Shown here piece by piece: positions 10,935 through 21,877 of a DNA stretch of 64,000 bases. The first letter of the stretch is position 1; each line of letters opens with the position of its first letter. The notes beneath the pieces are model-generated. The model was not told where the DNA came from and did not search any database. It saw only the letters and a program-made list of their open reading frames with translations. Source of the stretch: Phoma sp. XZ068 (lineage: Eukaryota; Ascomycota; Dothideomycetes; Pleosporales; Didymellaceae); contig RBKR01000013.1 in NCBI GenBank assembly GCA_004835665.1, positions 682,001 to 746,000 on the forward strand, read 5' to 3'. Position numbers and translations under genes: made by a program.

Positions 10935-12029
10935 AGCAAAGAAGTGGCAAAGTGGTCGTTGATGGAGGTCTTAGTGTAGAGGAGTGCAAAGAAGTGATGT
11001 CGTTGTCCAGTTCAGTGAGACCCGGTGATGAACCAAACTTCCGTGTGGAGATCACTGTCGTACTTATGCTTTTGGAGTTCCAAGCTTGTTAAAGGCTGTC
11101 TGGGCCAGCCGCGGAACGACTTCACTACCCCATCTTACGCTACGACACTCTGGGAGTTGCCACGTTAGGTTCATGCAACTACATAGGCACACCAACTCGC
11201 GTGTCAGCGCCGATGACTTCCCCAGGCTCAACCGCACATCATCGGTCCGATGCGCCAACAAGCGAATTCCGGGGGCTGTGACGCGGGGGTAGGCCTGGGC
11301 TGGACTGAGCAGCATGCTGTCGGGAAGTGCATTGGTATGATTTGCCTTTGCCGCGCGACGAGCCGAGCGCCTCACGCTTCACATGCTGCGCGTAATTGTG
11401 CAGCGCTTCATTGGCTGGGACCGCGGATGGCTGCTCGAGACGGAGACCGATCGATGTATGATTGGACCGGGAGACTAGTTAGAGCGTGGCGTGAATACAA
11501 GCTCCCAATTTGCGGTAATGAAAACTACATTTGAAAGCGAGGTAAGTCTCCCCATACGGATGCGGATTTACCATGTTTGCAAGCGTGGCTGTCGCCAATC
11601 CCAAATGCCCAGAAGTGACGTCAATTGCAACACGGTTCGGCACACGACCTAAAATCCAGCCTGAGCATTAGCCAAACACCGGGTGAGGGCCCACAGCAGG
11701 ACAGTATTGTCAAGTGAGCGCAACCCGAATCTCTCGACTCGAGCACAGCAGGATCGAGGAACTGATTTGTGTGTTGCTGTGACGTAGATGTTAGATCGAT
11801 CCACGTTAAGCTTCAATCTTGAAGGGAAATGTCGAATAAGGCCTAGCCCAGAATGATAATGCTCTGAAAATTCCATCAATGTGCCGCAGTATCTGTCGCC
11901 TACCTCAGTGTATGCTATCTTTCCTCCGCACGAATGTCTTGGGTCACGAGCCTCAATATGTGTGAAGGCGACGCTGTCGATCATGAAACGAATTCATTGA
12001 AAGTCTATTTGTTTTAACACAATGAGCAT
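10935..12029. promoter_or_regulatory. Upstream region of inositol-type transporter
   Basis: This 1.1-kb stretch lies upstream of the transporter ATG and downstream of the reductase stop. It is long for this window, consistent with a regulated transporter promoter. Only short frames occur on either strand, and I see no TATA box close to the start. Confidence 0.45.
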
Positions 12030-14204
12030 TCATCCCCAAACGTCAGCTTTCCACTTTCCCCTCTTCTTGAGGCTATCTGCCCATGCTTTGACCTCAGTCT
12101 CACCAAGACTCTTTGCTTTGCCTACAGCGTATTCTATCTTCATATCCACCTCACGCGCCATGCTAGCCTTGCCGCAAATGTACATGTTTGCGCCAGCGTC
12201 TATAAAGTCGAGAACTTCGGCAGCATATTCACCGACGCGATCTTGCACGTATGTCTTCAGCCCATCTCTTGAGAATGCAGTAATAATCTTGAGCTTGTCT
12301 CCAAGCTCACTTTGGATCTTGTTTAGCTCGTCTTGGTAGATAAAGTCGTCCTTGTTACGGCAACCAAAGAAAAGGAGAACTTTGCCAACAGGCTTGCCGA
12401 TTGCATGGAGCTTCGCGCGTTCTTGTAGGAAGGCGCGGAAGGGTGCAAAGCCAGTACCTGCGCTAATGAGAACCAGTGGTGTTGACGACGTAATCGGCAG
12501 CTTGAATTTTGATTTGCGTACATGGGCCAAAACCTTGGATCCTTGTAGTCCCTGGCCCTCACTCATTCGTTGATAGGATGGTGTGGGAACAATTGCGTTG
12601 GATGTAACATCGGAGGCTGAGAGCAGATAGTTCGAGGTGAGGCCATGAATGGTCGATGTCGATTTGTCACCAATGGTCTTGTTGACGACCAGAGCAGTAA
12701 CAGCAATGCGACGAGGAGCAATGACAGAACTGGATGAGATGGAGTAGTAACGCGCCTGCAGCGACAACAGCTTCTCCACGACAAACGCAAGAGGTAGCGA
12801 TGACCATGGCTCCGTGGGACTGGCGAGCTGAAGGAGTCGAGCAAGTGTGATATGCGTGGTTGACGTCAGTTGCTCGTAACGATCACGGTTCTGACCGATC
12901 TCGAGAAGGGTTGCCTTTGCTTCCGGATTCGGAGCGAACTGGGCAATCTCCTGTACTGTCTTGCGTGCAACTGGGGCACAGATCTCGAGGTGATGGCGGA
13001 ATGCAGCATCGAGAGTTGTAGGCGATGGAATCTTTGGCTTCACTGAGTCGTTGTCGCTCGTAATGCTGAAGGACGCATGTCTCCTTGATTGCACTCCGAG
13101 TACTGCCAAAAGTCTATCGATTTCCTCCTCTGGATTGCACGGCCAGATACCAATGTGGTCTCCAGTCTTGTATACAATGTCTTGATTTCCAAGGTCGAGC
13201 TCCATGTGTACGCAGTTCCGGTCGCCGGAAGCGAACAGCTCGTGAGCGCTCTTGATGGTCAACGGTACGATAGCGGACTGTGTTGAGGTTTGCTGGTGAA
13301 TTAACGATACTGCAAGACTTGAGTCTTTTACTGTGTTCGTTTCGCCGCTAAAAGTAAGTTCAATCGCCGGTTGATACTCCACAGTCTTCTGCTCGAAGCC
13401 AAGCTGGCGGAACAGGGTAAAGAGATTGTCCTTCCACGATTGGAAGTCTTCCTCTGTGCCGCCGTTGGCGTCATCTGCCTTCTGCCGGGGCACGAGAGCG
13501 TTCGCTCCAGCATTGTCGAGCGCGTCGGCAACAATATCAAGTACACGATTGTAGTACTTGTAGTTGCTGTTTCCGAGACCGAACGCGAGGTATCGAACGT
13601 TTTCCAATCTGGTCTTCTTCTCCTTCACTTGCTTGATCCAGTCCCACAGTCCAGTTGTGTTGTCACTGGGATCGCCCTCGCCGTATGTGCTAAGAATGAA
13701 GATGGCAAAGTGTGTCGGCTGGATCTTGGAAATGCTCTCCGCGTCGTAGTCTGAGATATCCGCCACGAGTGCATTGATACCGAAGTGTGATAGACACTCA
13801 CGCCCAAGTGTCTCTGCAAAGCGTTCGGACGTGCCAGATTGAGAGCCCCAGAAGATAACGCAGTGGTAGTTACCCTCTGCCAACTTCTGGGCAACGTCTC
13901 GAGTGACAGCAACTCTGCCGCTCGATGCACCATCCGCTAACTGTGGCCTTTCAAACCAAATACCGTGATGTGGATCTGGCTTATTCCAAACTCGACCGTT
14001 CGTAAGGTAGCCAAGTGCAGAAAGGAGAAAAAGAAGAACGGCAACGCCATCAGCGGTGCTCAATGGCCTGGCGCTCTGAACTGCTGGCGATGCAAGGATG
14101 GACTGTAAGAGCGGGTTCAGTCTTGTTTGTAGGTCTGTCAAATCTATGGGAGAGCTGAATGATTCCATGATGGACGACAACAGAAAGTGTACGATGGAAT
14201 CCAC
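12030..14204 (-). CDS. NADPH-cytochrome P450 reductase
   Basis: This single-exon gene encodes 724 aa. It transfers electrons from NADPH through FAD and FMN to microsomal P450s. An N-terminal membrane anchor (GVAVLLFLLSALGYL, near residue 55) is followed by the FMN domain with GSQSGTSERFAETL and STYGEGDPSDNT. The FAD-binding segment RYYSISSS and NADPH-site motifs ISAGTGFAPFRAF and MYICGKASMAREVD come next, and the protein ends DVWG. The Trp near the C-terminus is the residue that stacks on FAD in this family. A second ATG at 14168 (MESFSSP) is a possible start. The divergent P450 immediately upstream suggests a dedicated pairing; whether this is the genome's only reductase cannot be seen here. 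Confidence 0.93.
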   Translation of the reverse strand: MDSIVHFLLSSIMESFSSPIDLTDLQTRLNPLLQSILASPAVQSARPLSTADGVAVLLFLLSALGYLTNGRVWNKPDPHHGIWFERPQLADGASSGRVAVTRDVAQKLAEGNYHCVIFWGSQSGTSERFAETLGRECLSHFGINALVADISDYDAESISKIQPTHFAIFILSTYGEGDPSDNTTGLWDWIKQVKEKKTRLENVRYLAFGLGNSNYKYYNRVLDIVADALDNAGANALVPRQKADDANGGTEEDFQSWKDNLFTLFRQLGFEQKTVEYQPAIELTFSGETNTVKDSSLAVSLIHQQTSTQSAIVPLTIKSAHELFASGDRNCVHMELDLGNQDIVYKTGDHIGIWPCNPEEEIDRLLAVLGVQSRRHASFSITSDNDSVKPKIPSPTTLDAAFRHHLEICAPVARKTVQEIAQFAPNPEAKATLLEIGQNRDRYEQLTSTTHITLARLLQLASPTEPWSSLPLAFVVEKLLSLQARYYSISSSSVIAPRRIAVTALVVNKTIGDKSTSTIHGLTSNYLLSASDVTSNAIVPTPSYQRMSEGQGLQGSKVLAHVRKSKFKLPITSSTPLVLISAGTGFAPFRAFLQERAKLHAIGKPVGKVLLFFGCRNKDDFIYQDELNKIQSELGDKLKIITAFSRDGLKTYVQDRVGEYAAEVLDFIDAGANMYICGKASMAREVDMKIEYAVGKAKSLGETEVKAWADSLKKRGKWKADVWG

Positions 14205-14672
14205 CAGGCCGTGAAGCTCATACTTGAACTATTTTCTGTGGGGCAGCTTTGAGGCTGAATGACCATCAGATGTCTCCCGAATACAGGATGGGGAGAATTT
14301 CCAACTCTGACGTATTATCCATTCCTGTCAAAGATGCTACCTTCGAGCTCTCATACATCGTGTTCGTGCTTGGAGACTCCGATCAATGTGCAAGATCTGG
14401 TCCACATTAGCCCGACATTAGCACTACCCCACGTCCACCCCGCATTTGCTTGCCGTATGCGCAGATCGTCCGCATTTCGAGCCGAGTTCGATGTAGTAAA
14501 GTTCTCCGTACACTTCTGTTTCGAAAATACGGTCCACTTCGTTGCATTTCGACCAGTGGCATCAGAACGGTCTCATGGAGCACTTAAGGGTTTATCAGCC
14601 TTCATTGCACTCGACATCGATCAAGTGCTTTGAACTCTGTAAAGTGCACTGCTCCTACTTGAGTCTTCCACC
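14205..14672. promoter_or_regulatory. Shared promoter of P450 reductase and P450
   Basis: These 468 bp separate the two divergent start codons, so a single regulator could control both halves of one electron-transfer pair. No obvious TATA box or repeated operator is seen by eye. Confidence 0.6.
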
Positions 14673-16361
14673 ATGTCGACATCTACTCTCTCAAGTCCAT
14701 ACGCGGCTGTGCTAGGCGCGTGTGTTATTTTCTACTTTGTCGTATACCCAGCTGTCGTTTACTTTCGCGATGTGAATGGTTAGTACTCCCTACCTCAACC
14801 CTTCACCCGCACATGCCATATACTGGCGGACGGTTGCGGAGATGCTGCCACCTTTACGTGCTCGAAAAGTATCGTGCTAATCTGAGAAGGTCTTCGTCGA
14901 TACCCTAATTTTCATCCTCTTGCCGGGATCTCCAACGTTCCTTTCATGGTCCTTGCCCACACCGGTGCACGATCTACCTACCTTGAGAAGCTGCACCGAA
15001 AGCACCCTGTGCTTCGAACTGGTCCCAACTCACTGTCTTATGGCGACCTTCGTGCGATCAAGGATATCTATGGCCATAACACTCCGTGTACTAAGGATGG
15101 CGCTTATGTGATCACTGCCGGATCCCATTACCATCTTGCCGATGTTGTGGATAAGCATGACCATGCTCGCAAGCGGAAGACACTCAGCTCCGCGTATGCG
15201 ATCAAAAATCTAGAGGGTTGGGAACACAAAGTTGCCGACAAAACACAGAGGTTGATCAAGCACATCGACACATGCTGCACTGCGCCCCTGGCCCCTGGTG
15301 CAATTCCCAAGCCCGACGATGTCAACCTTGACTATCGGAAGTGGACAAATTTTTTCACCCTCGATGCTATTGCCGACATTGGGCTTTCTGAAAAGCTCGG
15401 ATTCCTCGACCAAGGAACCAGTATGGTGACCGGACGTAAGACGAATGGGACCACATATCAGTGTGACCTTCGACCCGCTCTTTACCAGACAGCTCGCAAG
15501 CAGTCCCTTCTGATTTGGCCCTATGAATGGTACTCTATCATCAACAAGGTCGTTAACATCCTCCCGTTTTACCGTCGCATGGACAACTACGCCAAGGAGT
15601 GGGACGGTATTCCAAACGAGTTAGCGTATCGACGTCTACAACGATACCGTGCCGGCGAGAAATCTGATGACTTCTTCCAGGCCTTGATGGAAGACAAGAA
15701 CGGATCGCCGAACAACCTCGAATGGGGTGAGATCGTCGCCGAGGTCAGCATTATGATGAATGCCGGTTCGGCAACAACTGCCATCGCCATCGCAAATGCA
15801 ACATTGCAGTTGATAAAGCACCCCGAATGCTTGAAGAAACTAAGGGAAGAAATTGATGCCGCGCTTGAGGACAACGAGGACGTCGATGAAACTGGAGTAA
15901 TCGCCTACGACACCGTCAAACATCTGCCATACCTGCGCGCTTGCCTGGACGAATCGCTCCGACTCTTCACGCCCACGCCCCATGGTCTGCCGCGCGAAAC
16001 GCCTGCGGACGGAGCAAGTATCCTCGGGGAGTACATTCCCGGAGGCGTGTCTGTCGCAATGTCGGCCCACGTTGCACACCGACAGGAGTCTGTCTTCCCA
16101 CAAGCTGATCAGTACATTCCGGAGCGATGGCTTGGTGAGGAGGGCAAGGCCTTGCAGCCTTACTTCCTCTCCTTCTCCGCTGGAGCTCGTGGCTGCATTG
16201 GCCGTAACATCTCGTACCTCGAGCAGACCGTGGTGTTGGCAAGTCTTCTGCGGAGGTACGAGTTCGCGTTAAAGACTCCAGACTGGGACATAGAGCGATT
16301 GGAGACAATGAATTGGATTCTGGGTGAGATGCCAGTGAAGGTGTGGAGGAGAGAAAATTGA
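14673..16361 (+). CDS. Cytochrome P450 monooxygenase
   Basis: This two-exon gene encodes 525 aa. Exon 1 is 14673-14778, the intron is 14779-14889 (CTAAT branch, AAG acceptor) and exon 2 is 14890-16361. The N-terminus is a membrane anchor followed by the LRRYPNFHPLAGISN hinge region. Helix K has the ExxR motif (DESLRL, near residue 388), PERW follows, and the haem loop is FSAGARGCIGRN with the Cys ligand near residue 470. The I-helix reads NAGSATTAIA, so the usual acidic residue of AGx(D/E)TT is Ala. Overall it resembles fungal P450s annotated as benzoate 4-monooxygenase-like, but the substrate is not established. It is divergent from the reductase and is followed by a zinc-cluster regulator on the same strand. 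Confidence 0.93.
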
Positions 16362-16684
16362 GCGGGTAGTCAGAAGCTGGACCGCTTGTTTTGTTTAGCG
16401 TTCTCTTTGTTGCACTTGCATCTTCTGCTCAGCATCCCTGCAGGACATGTGCTGAGATAGATCAACGAATCTCTACGACTTCGATACGGATGAGTTGTGA
16501 CTATCCATGAAAGTTGTGCGTGCGCGTGATAAGAGCCCAAGACGCTAACCCCACGGATGCTAATTTGTCCCCGCATTTCATTCTTCTTTTATTCCAATGG
16601 AAAGTTCCGAGCTCCGATCACGACACTTGACATTTGACAATCTTTGATCTGATTTCCCGGTAGCTGTCATAGTATACAAACCAC
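16362..16684. other. Intergenic, P450 to zinc-cluster regulator
   Basis: These 323 bp hold the P450 3' end and the promoter of the next gene on the same strand. Nothing distinctive is visible. Confidence 0.5.
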
Positions 16685-18762
16685 ATGTCACAGCTGGTTC
16701 AGGAGCAACAGCAGCCCGCAACACCTGCTGGGCCTGCCCCAGAGCAACCTGCATCCGCGCCTCGACCTGCACGGTCTAAGAATGGCTGCAATGCCTGCAG
16801 GTGAACTACTTTGTGATTGTATGTCAGGCTGCGCTGACTGTGAGAAGAAGAAGAAAGGTTCGCTGCAATGAGCGAAGACCTCGATGTGGCCACTGTGAGA
16901 GATTGAACCTTGACTGCACATGGAATCGACCTGTGCCAGCACGTAGCAGTAGCATTCAATCGACACAGTCACTTGCTGTTGCTACGCCTACGGCTTCCCA
17001 CCACATCTATAATTCCAATGTGACACCCATGGATGGATTTGGGATGAACGGCAACGCTTTCTTCGACTTCTCTGGCCCTCTAGGGTTTGGTGCTTGGGAC
17101 GAGGCAATGCTTCTCAGCCCCAACTCCTGGCCTACGGACCCTGCGATAGCTGCAGCGACCTCGCACTTAGATACTGTCCCTCAGCCTATCTATCAGTTAC
17201 CCCTTGGCCATCAATCGTCGGGCCCGCTCGTAGCAGCTGCACCATCAACCCCTCGAACAAGCTTCCAAGCAATGACAGACCGTACAGGGCAACAACCAGA
17301 CCCAGCTTCGACATCTCCGTTCTCACACGAAGGCACGCAAAATGGATCGGTTGATGGCGACCTCCTTGTGAACACTTTCCTGCAGATGCTTATGCCGCCT
17401 ATTCTGACACCTGTGGAGATCGGTGCGTCTATCTATGTGTCGAATTTTTAGGGCATCGATGCTAATTGTATGATCAGGCCCAAAGTGGGCATCCACAAGA
17501 GCTTTCTTCGGGACCATGGCTGCAGAAGCTCCTGTTGTTCGGAGTGCAATCATGGCCTTCGCAGCCATGCAAATGCAACGAAGCGGGTTAGGCGGTGAAG
17601 CTGTGAAGACCGATTGGAGACCACTATACGATACCGCTGCCAGACAATTGTCAAATGCTCTGGCAAAGAGGCGAAAGGCTGAGGGTAGTGAGACACCAAA
17701 AAGCGGACTCAAGCACGTCCTGGCCTCCCTTTTCCTTCTCACCTACACTGACGTAAGAAAAACTTTCACTCCTCGCAGATGGACAGCCGTTAACACCAAT
17801 GTCAGCTACTTACAGAAACTCTGCCAAGAGCACATGCGAACTTACGTGAAGCCTATACACTTATACAAAGCGCAAACAAAATGACTTTCACAGTGCCAGA
17901 AAGGCGGCTAATCTCTTGGTTACGCCTACTAGACGCACGCGCTGTGTCTACCAACGGGGGCGAAGGCCTCTTCCTCGCAGATACAGATGAGACATTATTT
18001 GATGCTTCACCCGCTGCCAACCCTGCTTCAGAACCCGAAACTCAAGACACTGAGATTGAGGAGATACTCTTCGATGTGCTGTACCACCCAGGTATTGTCT
18101 TCTATCAAAAGGTGCAGTCCTTCGTAGGACGCATCACTCGCATAGGTAGGTTCTATTACACAGATTCTTCAAGACAATGTTAACCAGCAAAAGATCCATG
18201 GCATCGAAGTCGCGGCACAGTACATGATGAGACCGAAGTCATGGCTCTGGCCGCACAGATCTCAAAAGACCTACATGCCCTTTACGGACAACGACCGGCC
18301 CTTATGGACCATGCAGTCGCTGGCAACCTCACTGAGAAACATCTTGCCCAGAACCTAGCCGTGGCGCTCACGCGAAGCTTCCGCACCTATCTTGCGAATT
18401 ACTATGCTTCGTTTATACATCTTCACCGTGTGGCATATGTGCAGTATCCAAAGACGAAAGACGTCACTACAGCCATCGCGAACATCAAACGCCTTTCCCA
18501 CCTCATGGCGCAAACCGATGAGTCACTTCCAGTCAACCTACTATGGCCTCTTATGATCTGGGCAGCAGAAGAGGAAAGCTTAGAGGAACGGCGTTGGATC
18601 CTCGAGTCTATCAGGGGTCTCGAGAACATAGCTTCCAACGCAAAGGCCACCGGGGACCTTCTTGAAGAGGTGATACGACGGCAAGATGAAGGCAAACGAC
18701 GAGTCGATATTCGGAGCGTCAGCCAGGAATACTTTGCGAGTCACCACTTTGCCATTGTTTGA
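16685..18762 (+). CDS. Zn(II)2Cys6 transcription factor (626 aa, unusual splice model)
   Basis: Exons are 16685-16800, 16848-17422, 17478-17752, a proposed 10-nt exon 17779-17788, 17816-18145 and 18188-18762, giving 626 aa. The DNA-binding domain is split by intron 1: CNACR joins RRKVRCNE, then CGHC and LDC complete a CX2CX6C...CX2CX6C cluster. A disordered Pro/Ser/Gln stretch and a long helical regulatory domain follow (SGLKHVLASLFLLTYTD, AHANLREAYTLIQSAN, ERRLISWLRLLDARAV, DPWHRSRGTVHDETEV). Such proteins bind CGG-type half sites as dimers. Between 17753 and 17815 a normal 63-nt intron would shift the frame. Only the 10-nt exon between 26- and 27-nt introns restores it, so this spot may be an inactivating frameshift instead. 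Position next to the P450 suggests a pathway-specific regulator. Confidence 0.75.
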
Positions 18763-18777
18763 AATTGGGCTACTTGC

Positions 18778-20888
18778 TCAAGCCGACCATTGCTCTCTTA
18801 AATCCGCGATGACTTTGTCGGTTCTCCACCCTATCCTGCTTTGCAAGCCTTTTAAATATTCTACACAAGCCTCCTGCTCTGCCGGATCAACAATATACGC
18901 ACCGCATGCGCTTAGTATATGGCTACCTTGGAACATAGCGTTACCGCAATGCTCGTTACTGATACCATAACCGATCGTTATGCGTATGTGCTTTCGTATT
19001 GAGGCATCTGTAGCCTTCCGCGCCCGGACTCCTGCCAGTCCAACCAGGGATGCGTTCGGAGAATATATGGTGAGGATGATCTTGCACAGGTGGTAGTACT
19101 GTAAACCTACAGCAACTACTCCCTGGTGGCAAGGAAGAGCAGGCCAAGTGCCACTGTACTTCTCACCAGCATTAGGCTCGACGTACAGGGCAGTGAAGGT
19201 CCAAGGCTTTGTACGTTCCCACTCGTCAACCTCGGCATGCAGCTCATTCCACTTTTCCTTGGTAAGGCTGTTGGTGTTGGCCTCGCCACTCTCCTCGAAT
19301 ATGGTCTGGAGGATTGTTGCAAAGAGGAAGATGGCTCGATTTGTCCATGACTCGTCATCAAACTCTCGGAACACTGACGAATGGCGGTAGTTGTCGAGAC
19401 TGAGATTGAGAGGTTGCTGTGACGTGAGAGACACATAGATATGTTGACGAAGCGATACCCAACTTGCTGACTCCCGAAGACCGCCATCCGCAGCGAAGGA
19501 AGATATACTATTAAGTATCCGCGCTGTTCCGAAATGATGGCACTGCTCGTCGGCGTCGCCCATTTCTTCATGCAGCCGCAACAGAATTACAGCTACAAGG
19601 AAGTTCTCGTCCCAGTGTGCGAGAGGGTCTTCCAATGCTACAATGAGTGCGTTCAGACATTGGTCAACGTAGGGCTGAGAGTGGTCCTCTGGCTCCTTTC
19701 CCATCAGCCACAAATGCCGTGCTGCTAAACCGAGGATGCCGTGCAGTATGACCGGAAAGTGTGCGGCGCGTTTCGGGACGTCTTTCGCAAAGTGGCAGCG
19801 TGGGTCGCAAACATCTATCCAACTTGTACAGTGTATAATGTAGTGGTGGAAGAGTCGGGCTTCATAGGCATTTTCGACCGGCCATTTGGGCGTCAGCGAT
19901 GAAGAGGGGCTTTGGACAAAGGTTGTGGAATTGTATGGCGAGATGTTGTGGACGGAATCGAGTGGACTTTTCTTGAAGACATGTGGCGATGACGAAGCCC
20001 GAGGATTCGAACCAGGACTGCTGTGCCAGGCACTTGTCTTTTGCAAGACATCAGACAAAGAATTATTCCTTCCAAGGTGCGACGCTTGATAGTTGTCTGC
20101 CGGTGAGATATTGTCCAAGGTGACCGTCCGGCTTAGGACATCATGGATGGAAGGAAGGCCATCGTTCTCACTGAACACGGGTACAGAGATGCTTGAGAAT
20201 GGAGACCGATCATTGTAAGGCAATACCAGTTCTGTGGAAGCGGCACCCAGGTCGAATGTATTGGCGTTGCTCCCTGGATGTCTTACATTGTCACTCGACT
20301 CGTCCGAGGCGGTCTCAGGTTCTTCCTCGACTTGGGCTTCTAGCTCAACAGGCACAACATCATCGTCCCCATCTGTGTTCGGTGCGAAGAAATGTACTAG
20401 CAACGAAGCTGGTCAGCTCAGTCGATTCGCTTGATTGGGAGAAGCGAACTCTCATTCATTGCATATCTCCCCCAAGCCTGTAGGAAGGAAACAAATTCGA
20501 CTTACGTGACCTGGGTATCTGAACCCATGTCTGGCCAGCACCAAACTCTAGGCTCTGTTCGGCAGATCCAATATCTTCACCGGCATTGAACTTCACAGCC
20601 TTGACAGGTCGAAAGCGAAAAGCGTTACCTCTGATGCAGGGTCTCTTCCGTTCTGTGCAGTACTTGCATTTCTCGGTATCGCGCAGCTTGACGCCTGAAT
20701 TGGATGGAGCTTAGCACGGTCGATCTGCACACGTTCGTCTCACAGCATTATTCCTTACATTTGATGTGACGTTCCCGGCACGCCTTACTGTGCGCAGATA
20801 TTCAGCACTACGTCATACATGAAGCAGAACCTTACTCGCAGTTCTTTGAAAGGATTGACGAACCATCCGCTTCGTTGTCGCATCTCAT
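18778..20888 (-). CDS. Zn(II)2Cys6 transcription factor (629 aa)
   Basis: Four exons: 20888-20836, 20787-20759, 20694-20506 and 20396-18778, with introns of 48, 64 and 109 nt. The zinc cluster is spread over the first three exons: NCDKACRERHIKC, then a loop and CKYCTERKRPC. As spliced, the first pair is CX3C rather than the usual CX2C; the remaining spacings are X6, X8, X2 and X6. An acidic stretch follows (residues about 95-125), then Ser/Pro-rich sequence, then a helical fungal regulatory domain starting near residue 250. Its 3' end lies 15 bp from the end of the neighbouring regulator, which is on the opposite strand. Targets are unknown; the P450 pair and the downstream oxidoreductase are the nearest candidates. 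Confidence 0.82.
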
Positions 20889-21509
20889 CTATTCTGCGAT
20901 AATTCTGAAAGGCGATCTGAGTACCGCGGCCAGTGGAGGGAGAATTGACAAAATTGCCAGATTTGAAACCGGGAAATGGCTCCCGTTTTGTTCAGCCTCG
21001 ATGCGATGTCCACAATCTTACCCCGCATCCTGCCCCAGACTTTGCTGGAGCCGCAGACGCGCCAAGATGTGGATGTAAGCGTGGGGAAACCGAACAGTGG
21101 TGCTCGTGGATGCAAGCGATCGGATGCTGCTTTGAGTAACGTTTCGACGTAGCAGCTCCGAACATGGCAAGACGGCACGCACTGCCCAGTGAATGTCGCT
21201 TGATTGTACTTTGGTCCATACCTATCTTGGTAATCCGAGGAGAGGCCGACGGTATTTCCGAAGCCCTTTGACTCTCAAAACTCCACATTCCCTCAAGGTC
21301 TTTAGCTACCAATGCCGGGGGTACGGCATGTTGAGGAACAATTACTCTCACTCAGAATTGCTACTTGTGGTTTGTTGCGGTTGAATGCTTACCCATCAGC
21401 TACCTCACAACGATTACCCAGGTAAAGCTCGGGGCACCGGTGGGACCCACAGTACGCATGATGCTCGACCGCTGATCCGCGCATTTGACTAGCTCTCTCC
21501 CAACCTGCG

Positions 21510-21734
21510 AAAACCTCCTCCGAAGCTACCAAAACCTCCTCCGAGTATATCTTCGCCAACTGTCGTCTGTAACAAATCAAGGCCTCCACCTGCTTTACTC
21601 GCTTGCTTCTCAACAAAGTCTTCTACGACAACCCCGCGCCCCACAGGCGTTGTCAATCTGTCCTCGTGAGAAATCCGTTCGCCAATAAAAAGAGATGGGC
21701 TGCGGCATCGTGAGGTTGCGAAAACCTCCTCCGA
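21510..21734 (+). repeat. Three direct copies of AAAACCTCCTCCGA
   Basis: Identical 14-bp copies lie at 21510-21523, 21531-21544 and 21721-21734. The first and third share the longer string GCGAAAACCTCCTCCGA. All sit 145-370 bp before the oxidoreductase ATG, in the same orientation. Identity, spacing and promoter position suggest binding sites for a regulator, but no known motif is claimed. Confidence 0.75.
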
Positions 21735-21771
21735 GCACCGCAGAAAGCTCTATAGCTCAGCGCACAGAAAA

Positions 21772-21777
21772 TATAAA
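21772..21777 (+). promoter_or_regulatory. TATA-like element
   Basis: TATAAA lies about 100 bp before the oxidoreductase ATG and 38 bp after the last 14-bp repeat, a reasonable core-promoter position. Confidence 0.5.
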
Positions 21778-21877
21778 TCGAATGGCTCTACACCATTCCC
21801 CCCATCACACTTCAGTCCTCCTTCCTCTATTCTCAAATTCTTGAATTTTGCATCCCTCTTTCCCTCACGTCGTCACA

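Larger units (their letters stand above)
20889..21877. promoter_or_regulatory. Divergent promoter region, zinc-cluster regulator / oxidoreductase
   Basis: This nearly 1-kb region lies between two divergent starts. It contains three direct copies of a 14-bp sequence and a TATA-like element (listed separately), all on the oxidoreductase side. Confidence 0.6.

Noticed and set aside
11649..11984. 111-codon minus-strand frame between the reductase and the inositol-type transporter
   Set aside because: No domain or splice context; length is within chance for this composition.
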